Assembly (NCBI GenBank): GCA_030849805.1
Contig: JASANZ010001808.1
Coordinates: 1 to 16,869 of the forward strand
Length of the DNA: 16,869 nt
Source: Sergeia podlipaevii
Taxonomy: Eukaryota > Euglenozoa > Kinetoplastea > Trypanosomatida > Trypanosomatidae
Direction of reading: 5' to 3'
Shown piece after piece: positions 8,882 to 16,869 of the stretch. Made by a program: the position numbers and the translations under genes. Numbering within the stretch: position 1 is the first letter of the stretch; every line of letters begins with the position of its first letter. Under the pieces are notes generated by a model. That model did no database searches and was not told where the DNA came from. It worked only from the letters and a program-made list of their open reading frames with translations.

Positions 8882-9081
8882 TCTTTTCTTTTCTTGCTAG
8901 CTGCCCGTCATTCACTATTTCTTCTTTTTTTTTTTTTTACAAAAAAAAAATTCCGTGTCACTTTTTTCTACAAACTAAAAAAAAAAAATAGTTGAAATAT
9001 AATATTTTTTTTTATTTCATAAAAGTAGAGAGAAAGGAAAGATTCAAATATTAAGCAACGACACTCCCAGTCACACACTAG

Positions 9082-9105
9082 TTCTGTTCTTTGTTTTTTT
9101 TCAAG
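9082..9105 (+). promoter_or_regulatory. Candidate spliced-leader acceptor for amastin
   Basis: A T-rich tract from 9082 ends at AG 9104-9105. The resulting 5' UTR of about 86 bases contains no ATG, so ATG 9192 would be the first start. Confidence 0.6.
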
Positions 9106-9191
9106 TTCACCAACGCGACACCCCCATTTCTTTCTTTACAAATCATCTTTTGCTAAATCAAAGAGAGAATACAAAAAGGGAAAAAGGAAAC

Positions 9192-9797
9192 ATGGCCGTG
9201 ATCCGCTTCAGCACTGGTGCACTCGTCTTCACCTGCCTCCAGTTTGTTGTCTGGGCCTTTGCCTTTGTGGCCACCCCTACAGCTCAGTTCCAGACCCCCG
9301 GCCATGGATGCTACACCATGTGGGGCCAACGTAACTTCTGCGGTGATATCGCCTACGACAAGACCGGTGATGCCGCCTTTGGATGCAGCACCCGCACTTC
9401 CCACATGCAAGCCGCTGCTGCCTTTGCTGTGATTTCTACTGTGGTCACCTTCGCTGCGTTCATCTTTGGCTTTCTGTTCAACACTCGCCTGCACCGCAAG
9501 ATCCCTACGCTCCCAGCCTTCATTCTGTGCTGCGTGGCGGATGTGACGTGCCTTATCTGCTTTGCCTGCGTGGCTGCGGTTTACAACAATGAGATGTGCG
9601 GTGATAGGATGAAGGACCGCAAGGGTGTGAAGTACACAGCCGGCTTTGCGCTCATGGTCGCTGCTTGGTGCATGGAGATCATTGCTACCATTGTCCTTGG
9701 TCTCACCGTGCTTGGCACCCAGATCCACTCCCCCCCTGAGGGTCAGAAGCAGCAGCCTGAGCCCCTTGACCACAATGACCACCACAGCGAGCTTTAA
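9192..9797 (+). CDS. Amastin family surface glycoprotein
   Basis: This is a 201-aa four-helix membrane protein. Four hydrophobic segments lie at about residues 9-29, 73-95, 106-130 and 148-172, leaving both ends probably cytoplasmic. The first outside loop carries the amastin signature, here CYTMWGQRNFC at 40-50 (Cys-x-Thr-x-Trp-Gly, then Cys), with further cysteines at 65 and 136 outside the helices. Length is normal for amastins (about 180-230 aa). The hydrophilic tail from about 174 is Gln/Pro/His-rich. Amastins are kinetoplastid surface proteins that are often stage-regulated through their 3' UTRs, and this gene is followed by an unusually long 3-kb spacer. Codons are mostly C-ending, suggesting strong expression. 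The open frame extends upstream to a TTG at 9150, but ATG 9192 is the first ATG. The subfamily (alpha, beta, gamma, delta) cannot be assigned safely. It is a single copy here, not a tandem array. Confidence 0.92.
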   Translation: MAVIRFSTGALVFTCLQFVVWAFAFVATPTAQFQTPGHGCYTMWGQRNFCGDIAYDKTGDAAFGCSTRTSHMQAAAAFAVISTVVTFAAFIFGFLFNTRLHRKIPTLPAFILCCVADVTCLICFACVAAVYNNEMCGDRMKDRKGVKYTAGFALMVAAWCMEIIATIVLGLTVLGTQIHSPPEGQKQQPEPLDHNDHHSEL

Positions 9798-10192
9798 GAT
9801 AGTGTAAGGTGCTAATATATATATATTCTTTTGTCTCGTTGTGGTAATTTTTTTACTGCTTTTTTTTTTGATGTTGTTCGCTGTCTCTCCAAGTGATGCA
9901 TGAAGTATCTATGAATGACTATTATAGGATGAGCACTTTTAAAGAAACATATAGAGAGAGTTATTATGAGGGGGAGAAAAGGTGGAGAGAAGAATTTTTT
10001 TCCTTTAAAAAATCCTCATTAAGGCATTCTTCTTCATCTTCCTTTCCTTTTTTTTTCAACTTTCTTGTTTTCTTACGCGCTGGCCACACGAGGTGATTTC
10101 CCTTCCCCCGCTTTCCTACACTCTAACTCTGCTTCCTTTTCTGCATACATCATCTTTGTAAAGAAGTGGGGACATATCGGGATTATGTAGAT

Positions 10193-10306
10193 GGGAGGGG
10201 ATGGGAAAGGAGAAGGTAAGGTAAGGGAGGGGGTGGGGGGTAGAGACATAATTGCATTTGGCTGCACTTGGATGTTGTTCCCTCCCTCCCTCCCTCCTCA
10301 CCCCCT
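10193..10306. other. G-rich tract followed by C-rich tract
   Basis: Runs of three to six G lie at 10193-10240, including GGG-A-GGGGG-T-GGGGGG. A run of CCCT units lies at about 10279-10306. The first could form a G-quadruplex on the + strand, and the two could pair imperfectly with each other. The composition is clear; any structure is inferred. Confidence 0.6.
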
Positions 10307-10621
10307 TTATTTTCTTTTTGAGTTTTATCTTCAGCGAAAAGCTACCGACGTAAAAATTTGGTGACTTGTGCTAAGGAGAAAGAGAGAGAGAGATTTGCAT
10401 CACGAAATGACGGGGTTACGGAAAGATGGGAGGGGAAAAAAAAAAGCAAATTAAAATAGCAATTGGTTTAAGGGGAGCCTTATGATGGTAGGCTAGAACG
10501 AGAGTGGAGAAGGAAAGAGAAGAAAAGGAAGGAATGAAAGAAAATGCAGGTGTATGTCTTTAAATATATATTTATACATACATATATATATATAATGCAG
10601 GTACTCGATGCTTAGTGCGCG

Positions 10622-10689
10622 TCTCACTGTTATGTACGTGAGAGATAACCTCCTTGGCATTTCTTTCTTACGTTAAAGAAAAGAAAGAA
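10622..10689 (+). other. Two adjacent hairpins in the presumed amastin 3' UTR
   Basis: The first hairpin pairs 10622-10627 and 10629-10630 with 10636-10643, giving 8 bp, one bulged T and a 5-base loop. The second pairs 10661-10669 with 10681-10689, 9 bp with an 11-base loop. They are 17 bases apart. They could be mRNA-stability or translation elements, but the second is built from simple TTTC/GAAA sequence and could be chance. Confidence 0.4.
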
Positions 10690-11403
10690 GGAATGAAAGG
10701 AAGGGTGACAGTTGCTTTTTACGAGAACGCCGATTTAGCGCCTCGCGTTAAGGCACTCTAACTCTTTCTATATATAAAGATGAGCGAAACGTAGTCGTGT
10801 TGTAAACACATTTTTAGACTACTTCGCATTTTTTTAAAAGGAAAGTAAATATTGTATAACAGTACATGTGTTAGCGTGTTATGATCATCTTTTTTTTTTT
10901 ACTGTTATTGTTGTTGTAGGCACTATTTTTTTTGATTTTTTTCTTGTACTGATATTGCGCGGTATCATTTATTGTGGATACATACCAGAAGTGTGTGTGT
11001 GTATGTTTTTTTTCTCTTTTTGTTTTTTCTTTCACCTTTAGGTGGATTTGTTCCGCGACGCATATATATGTTTCTTTTTTTTTTCTGTCTCTGTGTGTGT
11101 GTGTGCAGCTGTAGAATGGTTGCTTATATACGGCATCCATTCTTTCCTTCTCTCTCCAACGCTATGCTATCGTTATGCGTGAGAAGTTGCGCCTGTCGGA
11201 GGAGGAGCCTTCGTGTGCTATCTACCGTGGATGATTTTTTTTTTTTTCACGAACGATTGAACATGAGCGGTAAGTTATCTATTTCCTCCCTCCCTACATA
11301 TGTGTGTGTGTGCTCAGTGAGGTATGAGAATGTAAGGCCACTGAGGAGAAGAAGAAACAAAGGATGAGTGAGAAAGGAAGAAGAAAAAAAATGAAGAAAA
11401 AAG

Positions 11404-11421
11404 ATATATATATATATATAT
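11404..11421. repeat. (AT)9 microsatellite
   Basis: Nine perfect AT units in the amastin-PRMT5 spacer. Confidence 0.95.
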
Positions 11422-11594
11422 TAATACACTCTTTGTTATCATTGTTGTCGTTAGCTATGTAGCAAACTTGCCTTCTTCTTCGCTCTACACGACTAGCACA
11501 ATTGTTGTGTTTTATGGCACGTACGAGAGCACGTTTTTTTGTTCTCTCTGCCACTGCTGTTCAGCATTTTTTTTTTGCTACGAAGGAAAAATTG

Positions 11595-11626
<32 letters not shown>
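11595..11626. repeat. Compound (TA)8(TG)8 microsatellite
   Basis: Eight TA units (11595-11610) run directly into eight TG units (11611-11626). Compound arrays of this type usually arise by point mutation followed by slippage. Confidence 0.95.
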
Positions 11627-11627
<1 letters not shown>

Positions 11628-11946
11628 ATCAGCGCATTGTTGTATGCTCACAGTTCTTTTTTTTTCCGTTTCTCATTTACTTCTTTCCATTTTATATGTA
11701 TCTGCGCATTTATCAGCAAGTTTTTCTTAATTTTTTTTATTCTCTTTTTTTTTTAAGCAACAACATAAGGAATTTTTTTAAAGAGTGGAGAAGACGACTA
11801 TGAATGAAGACTTTACATATGCTTGTGTTCGACTCAGTATCAACTGAAATGAACTATATATTAAAAAAAACAATTAACTCTATAAAATGGCGCTGAAATA
11901 GGGTAGTGCTACATCGCTGCTTTTCTCTCTGGTCTCTTAAGATAGT

Positions 11947-11988
11947 AGGCATGCGCCATGTAGTGAGGATTTGGCATGGCGCAGTCCT
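11947..11988. other. Inverted repeat / hairpin
   Basis: The 9-base arms at 11952-11960 (TGCGCCATG) and 11975-11983 (CATGGCGCA) are perfect reverse complements around a 14-base loop. A further 3 bp (11947-11949 with 11986-11988) follow a 2x2 internal loop. It is more GC-rich than its surroundings. It could be a structured RNA element or small RNA; I see no snoRNA boxes that would name it. Confidence 0.45.
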
Positions 11989-12003
11989 CGAAACATGTGG
12001 ATC

Positions 12004-12021
12004 ATATATATATATATATAT
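12004..12021. repeat. (AT)9 microsatellite
   Basis: Nine AT units just downstream of the 11952-11983 inverted repeat. Confidence 0.95.
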
Positions 12022-12353
12022 TTGTGCTTTTTTTTCTCTTCTCTTCTCCCTCTCTCTTTGCTTGCTATATTGCCACTTTTTTTTCTCACTCAATTCTTCT
12101 TATTTATTTTTTTAACTTCTCTTTGTTATGTTTGATTTGCAGCAGTACTTTTTTCCTCCTTTTATTACGATCTGTGAGCAGGAGTCATATTTGTCTTTAC
12201 TTTTAGTGAACATTATTAGTTTTATTGTCTTACAGACGGTATATAGAGCTGATTAGGAAGACAAAGGGGAAGATAGCATCCTCTTTTTTTTTTTCTTTCT
12301 CTTAGCCCTGTTCACAGTTGCATCGCTTTACTTTCTTCCTACTCTCACCCAAA

Positions 12354-12377
12354 GTTGTTGTTGTTGTTGTTGTTGTT
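12354..12377. repeat. (GTT)8 trinucleotide repeat
   Basis: Eight GTT units in spacer, outside any gene. In the reverse direction this is a CAA/AAC repeat like those that encode Gln and Asn runs in the neighbouring genes. Confidence 0.9.
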
Positions 12378-12588
12378 TTGTAAGGGAGACGTGTCGCCCA
12401 CGCCATTCGCTGTTATATTACTCCCCTTTGAGAGGACATTACTCGTAGAGATCCCTTTTTTTTTGTCTTTTCACATTAGCAAAAATCTTTTTCTTTGTTC
12501 TTACACTCTACACAGTGTTTTTCTCTTAAAATTACGTTCTAGGTTTTTTTCTTCTCGTTTTGTGCTTCTCTCTCTTTCTCTTGTAACA

Positions 12589-12656
12589 CTACTGGCCATT
12601 TACGTATCCGCTATTTTTCCTNCTACTGGCCATTTACGTATCCGCTATTTTTCCTT
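12589..12656. repeat. 34-bp direct duplication containing an unresolved base (probable assembly join)
   Basis: Bases 12589-12622 and 12623-12656 are identical except that the last base of the first copy is N (position 12622), the only ambiguous base in the window. Exact abutting copies with the N at the junction are what results when two overlapping contig ends are joined without merging. A real tandem duplication is the alternative. It lies in spacer and damages no gene. Confidence 0.85.
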
Positions 12657-12793
12657 CTACCCCTTACTCCCCCCCCCCCTCCTCTCTCTCCTAGAGTTGA
12701 GGCCTGTTCACCGCTCGAACCCATTCTCTCACTCTCTTCTCTTCTCTTTCATCACATACACATACACCGTATTGAAGATCTCCCAGAGAGCAC

Positions 12794-12830
12794 CTTTTTT
12801 TTGTCGTTTGCTTTGTCTCTTCTCTTCTAG
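12794..12830 (+). promoter_or_regulatory. Candidate spliced-leader acceptor for PRMT5
   Basis: A dense T/C tract at 12794-12828 ends in AG at 12829-12830. The 42-base leader to ATG 12873 has no earlier ATG, so the chosen start is the first one in the predicted mRNA. Confidence 0.65.
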
Positions 12831-12872
12831 GTACTTTTTTTCCTTTCCTTTTGCTGTTGCTGGCATACCTCC

Positions 12873-15800
12873 ATGTTTATGGACGTTACAGGTATTAGTT
12901 CCTTGAATGAGCAACCAAGCAAAGCAGCCATTGAGGAGGACTACTGCCGCTTCGCAGCGAGGCGGTTTCAAGCGCAGTGGGAACAGAACCGTGTCTTCTC
13001 ACCTGCTGCGCTGCGGTACTATGGTGTGAGAGGAGAGGCGACCTTAGCAGGCGCACTGCAGCAAGTGCAAACGTTCGGGGCGAGCTTTGGCATGTTCTGT
13101 CTCGGGGAGTATCCTAGTGAGTTTCTGCCCCCCGGCTTGGCAGGTACAACGATTTCTACTATAAGCCACGACGGAACGACAGAAGCGCTGCTGCCTTTTA
13201 ACGCTCTCATTCAAGGTGCGTATCACAGTGCAAAGGGCAATGTTCAGACCACAGCAGCAGCAACTACCCCCTTGACTCCTCAGCAGCAAGAGCAGGTGAT
13301 GCGCACGTGGAGACTGCTACAAGCCCCTCAGCAATGGTCACAGTCCATGTGCGGTGTTGTCACCCCTTTGCGCTGGGACTCCGCGTACTCACGCTCGTGC
13401 ATTAAACAGCAACTCCAGTTGGCGTCCTTTCTTGGGGTCAAGGCGGTGCACGTGACGCTTCCTCTGCTTGCCGAGGTGGGCGGTGGTGGCGGGGGTGAGG
13501 ACTCTGTTGTGAGTGCCAGCGACTCAGATCTATGGCATGGCGATGATATGGATATTGAGGATATTGTGGTGAGAGGTGAGGCAGCCGCAGCTGCAAGTCC
13601 TCTTAGAGCTGCTAACACCGCTATGCTCTGTGAGGCCGCGGAGGTGCTGCGTGAATTTATTGAGTCCAGTCCATCGGCGAAGGTGTGGGTGCGCTGTGAT
13701 GCGCATCAAGAGGCGCACCGCAGGCAGCTTCGCCGACTTCAGCAGGCTCTCCTCTACGGATACGATAAGGTGATGGTGTATCCACAGGACAGTGAGCGTG
13801 GCCCTGCGAATATGGCAGCGGCTGTGAATACGGACGTTGATGAGGCTAGCAGCATCGGGAGCAATGGTGACGCGGCGTGTGTGCGGTACATCATCCGTTC
13901 TGCTAGCGCGGGGCAAGCACAGAACATGATGCGCAGGGAGACTATTGGTGTGCTGCTCCCGTTGCTTTATTTCTCTGGTGGTGACAGCGGAGGCGGCGGC
14001 ACTAGCAACGGTGGCTGGGACTCCGTATCTACGGAGTGGTTAGGTGAGGACGTGGTGGCTTTTGAAGTACCAGCTGCAACGGTCCTAGCGCAGCTGCTCG
14101 CGCCTCGTGATTTTTGCGGCAGCGATGCAGCAGCAACGGCAGTGCAGAGTGGCGGCGGTACGGCGGTTCGCACTGCAGAGCCGGTGGTTATCTCCGGGCT
14201 TAGTAGTCCTTGCTCACTTGGTCGTGAGTTCCGTGCAGAACTGCCCTCGAGAGATGACTCTGGCAAAGGGGATCCTCAAGTGGAACTGTACGATGCCGAG
14301 ACCGCAGAGGAGCTGCGACGACAGCTGTGGGGTGAGGACCACCATCACCACCACCATAGCACAAGCACAGCTACCCCACCCTGCTGCGATGAGAGGGACA
14401 GCAACAACAACGCCATTGGGCAGCAGCAAGAGCAACCACATCAGCAGTGCCGCAGGCGATACGTGTATTCTCTTCCGGAAGATTTGATGCCCTCCAACGC
14501 AGCGAGGTGGAGCACCTGTTACCCACCTCGAGTTTCTTTTGTTACTTTCTTAGTGGAACTTCTACGCCGCCGAGCAGCGCCGATATTTAGCGGGTTTTTC
14601 TTTGACCACTACGCGCTTATCAATTATCTCTATTTTGCTGCGGCTGTGGATGCTCCCCGGGACATCTTTGCCGGCTTTGAAGACGTCCTTCAGCTGCCGC
14701 TGCAGCCCCTGGGTCATCAGTTAGCCAGCGGCATCTACGAGGTGTTCGAGCGCGACGCGAGCAAGTACGCCCAGTACCGCGAGGCAGTGTTTAGATACGC
14801 GCGGGACTGGGCGGTAGATATGGGGGTGGAGACCCATCATCAACACATCAATGCCGACTACATCGCGGAACACGACGTGCCTACTGTGAGCACAGAAGGA
14901 GAGTGTCTTTATATTGTCCTTCTTGGGTGTGGCCGTGGACCTCTCATTGATGAATGCCTCTCCGCTGCGTCCACCCTCGGTGTTCGCGTTCGTCTCTTTG
15001 CAATTGAGAAGAATCCGCCTGCAGCAGCCTTCACGAAGCTGCGCTGGATGTGTGACGCTGAGTGGCGACACCTTGCTGAAACCTTTGGCCATTCTGTTGA
15101 AGTCATCGTCGCAGATGGCCGACATGTGTTCGATGAACGGCACTCGCTGCACCTTCCATGGGATTTTGGGCTTTGTGACGTCGTGGTTTCTGAGCTGCTA
15201 GGTAGCTTCGGCGACAACGAGCTCAGTCCGGAGTGTCTAGAAGGCTTCCACAACCAGCTGAGGTGCTTGCAAGCGGAGAAGGGAATACGAGACAACCCGT
15301 ACTTGATAAGCATCCCACAGAGCTACACGGCCTATGTGGCTCCTATGCACTCCGCTCGCTTTGAGCAAGCGGTCGCGGAGGCGTCGGTGAGGGGGCTCAC
15401 GGTGCGGCCGACCCACTGCGCCGACCGTCACACCGCGCTCTACCATTCCGTCTTTGTATGTAACTTGTCGCGTGGGATGTTGTTGGCTCCTCCACAGCCT
15501 TGCTGGACCTTCACACACTTTACGGCTGCTGCCCCTAACGGAGCGGGCTGGTGTGGTGGAAACTGCAGCAACAACAACAACCACAACACGGCAGGAAGTG
15601 CCTCAGCGACGCCGATGAGTGCGAGTGGCTCGACGTTCCGGCGCAAGGCGGCGATATTTTTTGAGATTCCACCGCAGGGCCGCTGCAGCGCATTTGCCGG
15701 ATTCTTTAGCAGCGTACTTTACCGCTCTCCATTCAAGGCGGACGAGGCCGCGGTGATGGTGTCTACGGAGGCGACGCATCGCACTACCGACATGTACAGC

Positions 15801-16055
15801 TGGTTCCCATGCATTTTTCCTCTTGACCCGGCGGCCTCGCGTGAACTCCGCCCGAACCCCGCGGACAGCAACAGCAAAAGCGCGACGGTGTCGGTAGTGC
15901 TGTATATTCAACGTCGTTCCAACAAGGAAGAAGGACGGGTGTGGTACAGGTGGGGCGTGCAGTACCCTCCTCCTCGAGACAATATTGCTGCCGCCTCAGC
16001 GACTCCGATGACTCTCATGAATGAAGAAGGGTGGGCCTCTTCCATGTACTTGTAG
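12873..16055 (+). CDS. PRMT5: Type II protein arginine methyltransferase PRMT5, with large low-complexity insertions
   Basis: This 1060-aa protein transfers methyl groups from S-adenosylmethionine to arginine, giving mono- and symmetric dimethylarginine. Residues about 30-610 form the PRMT5-type TIM barrel (note RWDSAYSR and FLGVKAVHVTLP near 166-195). The PRMT5-specific YEVFERD motif gives Tyr622 and Phe625; the equivalent Phe in human PRMT5 (Phe327) steers symmetric dimethylation. Motif I is GCGRGP at 685-690, followed by an AIEKNP post-I acidic site. The double-E loop is SELLGSFGDNELSPE with Glu774 and Glu783. CWTFTHF at 877-883 matches the family's conserved His loop, and the C-terminal beta-barrel has SWFPCIFPL and VWYRWGVQYP. 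All catalytic residues are present. It is much longer than human PRMT5 (637 aa) because of Gly-, Ala-, Asn- and His-rich insertions near 200-240, 305-345, 365-380, 405-515 and 890-920, including a natural six-His run at 490-495. Identification is very secure; substrates and partners are unknown here. Confidence 0.97.
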   Translation: MFMDVTGISSLNEQPSKAAIEEDYCRFAARRFQAQWEQNRVFSPAALRYYGVRGEATLAGALQQVQTFGASFGMFCLGEYPSEFLPPGLAGTTISTISHDGTTEALLPFNALIQGAYHSAKGNVQTTAAATTPLTPQQQEQVMRTWRLLQAPQQWSQSMCGVVTPLRWDSAYSRSCIKQQLQLASFLGVKAVHVTLPLLAEVGGGGGGEDSVVSASDSDLWHGDDMDIEDIVVRGEAAAAASPLRAANTAMLCEAAEVLREFIESSPSAKVWVRCDAHQEAHRRQLRRLQQALLYGYDKVMVYPQDSERGPANMAAAVNTDVDEASSIGSNGDAACVRYIIRSASAGQAQNMMRRETIGVLLPLLYFSGGDSGGGGTSNGGWDSVSTEWLGEDVVAFEVPAATVLAQLLAPRDFCGSDAAATAVQSGGGTAVRTAEPVVISGLSSPCSLGREFRAELPSRDDSGKGDPQVELYDAETAEELRRQLWGEDHHHHHHSTSTATPPCCDERDSNNNAIGQQQEQPHQQCRRRYVYSLPEDLMPSNAARWSTCYPPRVSFVTFLVELLRRRAAPIFSGFFFDHYALINYLYFAAAVDAPRDIFAGFEDVLQLPLQPLGHQLASGIYEVFERDASKYAQYREAVFRYARDWAVDMGVETHHQHINADYIAEHDVPTVSTEGECLYIVLLGCGRGPLIDECLSAASTLGVRVRLFAIEKNPPAAAFTKLRWMCDAEWRHLAETFGHSVEVIVADGRHVFDERHSLHLPWDFGLCDVVVSELLGSFGDNELSPECLEGFHNQLRCLQAEKGIRDNPYLISIPQSYTAYVAPMHSARFEQAVAEASVRGLTVRPTHCADRHTALYHSVFVCNLSRGMLLAPPQPCWTFTHFTAAAPNGAGWCGGNCSNNNNHNTAGSASATPMSASGSTFRRKAAIFFEIPPQGRCSAFAGFFSSVLYRSPFKADEAAVMVSTEATHRTTDMYSWFPCIFPLDPAASRELRPNPADSNSKSATVSVVLYIQRRSNKEEGRVWYRWGVQYPPPRDNIAAASATPMTLMNEEGWASSMYL

Positions 16056-16869
16056 TCGTTATGTCTTGCCCTTGATGAGCGGGTCGTACGTTTGTTTTTT
16101 GCTTCTTCTTTTTTTAAAAAAAAATCTCAAATGCATCACAGTCGAGCACTGCTGTTAGTGTTGTAGGTTTCTTTTTTTTTCTTATCTCCCCATTGTTCAC
16201 TACTATGTTACTACGCAGCTCATCAAGCGTGAGTGTGCTGTAATTGGTTGAAACACGAGGATGTATATGCGCATCTGAGAGCGAGAGGACGAAAAATAGA
16301 AAATGTCACGTTTTAAATCTATATGAATGCTGTTGGTAATAATGCCAAGGAGAATGCCAGAACGATTACGATATATGAACATAAACGAGAAGGGGGTGAA
16401 TTATTTTATCTTAAAAGAAAAAACAATAATATAGAGAACAGAAATAAATAATTACTATGTGTGTGTATGTGTGTGCCTCCGCTATAGAGCAGCTTGGGCA
16501 CTTTTGTATTGAATATATCAGTGTGGATTGTCTATTAGCATGTGCCTCGCATCTTTATATATTTATATATATATATGAGTAGTGACTTTTATCATTTCTA
16601 TTACTTTCTCCCACTCACCTTCATTTTTTTTTCTTTGACGTACGTGTCACGTGTTATGTATGTGCAGTCTTTGTGCCGGGAAGCGAGCGTGCCATGTCAG
16701 CGAATATATATATAGAAAGAGCTGGAGGTTGCTAACACTGACGGCATACAACAAACAAGAGACCTTTTGCTTCTAAATCTTTATATATTATTTTGTATTG
16801 TTCAGCAAATAAATGAAAGACTGCTGTTTTTATTATCATTTTTTCTTTGCCGAGTATGTTTGGCGATCA
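16056..16869. other. Spacer downstream of PRMT5
   Basis: AT-rich sequence with no gene: T and A homopolymers (including adjacent T and A runs at about 16108-16124), short TG and TA repeats, and a pyrimidine tract at about 16610-16636 with a possible acceptor AG at 16666-16667. It is probably the PRMT5 3' UTR and the approach to a further + strand gene outside the window. Confidence 0.65.

Larger units (their letters stand above)
8185..9191. other. Intergenic spacer upstream of amastin
   Basis: AT-rich sequence with A and T homopolymers and an AT microsatellite; no credible gene. A 61-codon open frame at 8466-8651 reads through an ACC repeat and a T/C tract and has no acceptor AG close before its ATG. 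I do not call it. Confidence 0.7.
9798..12872. other. Long 3-kb spacer between amastin and PRMT5
   Basis: No convincing gene is visible in three kilobases. The left part is probably a long amastin 3' UTR. It contains a G-rich tract followed by a C-rich tract (10193-10306), two close hairpins (10622-10689), a small coding-like island (11115-11233), a 9-bp inverted repeat (11952-11983), several microsatellites and a 34-bp duplication with an unresolved base. The open frames present are Phe/Leu/Tyr reads of T-rich DNA. Several pyrimidine tracts with AG occur (for example 11040-11041 and 11107-11108), so a small unrecognised gene or non-coding transcript is possible. Confidence 0.6.

Noticed and set aside
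9153..9785. 210-codon open frame on the minus strand across the amastin gene
   Set aside because: It mirrors the amastin reading frame. Its openness follows from the C-ending codon bias of the true gene, and its protein lacks the four hydrophobic helices or any recognisable motif.
10725..10815. Possible tRNA or other polymerase III gene ending in a T run
   Set aside because: No A-box or B-box (GGTTCGA-type) sequence and no cloverleaf could be drawn.
12355..12906. 183-codon open frame on the + strand before PRMT5
   Set aside because: It passes through the unresolved base and the duplicated 34 bp, is Phe/Leu/Ser-rich from T/C tracts, and overlaps the PRMT5 start and its splice signal.

Overview
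The window looks like nuclear DNA of a kinetoplastid (trypanosomatid) protist. All five convincing genes are on the + strand and intronless. Their coding sequence is balanced to GC-rich. They are separated by AT-rich spacers full of T/C tracts followed by AG (spliced-leader acceptor style) and of TA, TG, CA and GTT microsatellites. There are no Shine-Dalgarno sites, no bacterial-style operon spacing and no tRNA or rRNA that I can recognise. One gene is an amastin, a surface-protein family of trypanosomatids. The genus cannot be fixed from the sequence alone.

Layout from left to right: (1) 1-2012, repeat-rich spacer and probable 5' UTR; (2) 2013-4370, a 785-aa low-complexity protein with a CEP95/DUF5745-like N-terminal domain and a basic coiled-coil C-terminus, probably centriolar, basal body or cytoskeletal; (3) 5129-6205, a 358-aa mitochondrial TPR-like protein that most resembles the trypanosomatid-specific cytochrome c oxidase subunit IV; (4) 6652-8184, a 510-aa unrecognised protein with a cysteine cluster and coiled coils; (5) 9192-9797, a 201-aa four-helix amastin; (6) 9798-12872, a 3-kb spacer with hairpins, G/C-rich tracts and an assembly scar (a single N between two 34-bp copies); (7) 12873-16055, a 1060-aa type II protein arginine methyltransferase PRMT5 with long low-complexity loop insertions; (8) 16056-16869, spacer.

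The genes do not form an obvious pathway. In trypanosomatids, neighbouring genes are transcribed together as one precursor and separated by trans-splicing and polyadenylation, so adjacency is weak evidence of shared function. For every gene the annotated ATG is the first ATG after the preferred acceptor AG, which supports the chosen starts. I see no CRISPR array, transposon, toxin system or virus. The points most worth following up are the heavily expanded PRMT5, the CEP95-like domain, the cysteine-cluster protein, and the structured 3-kb region downstream of the amastin.
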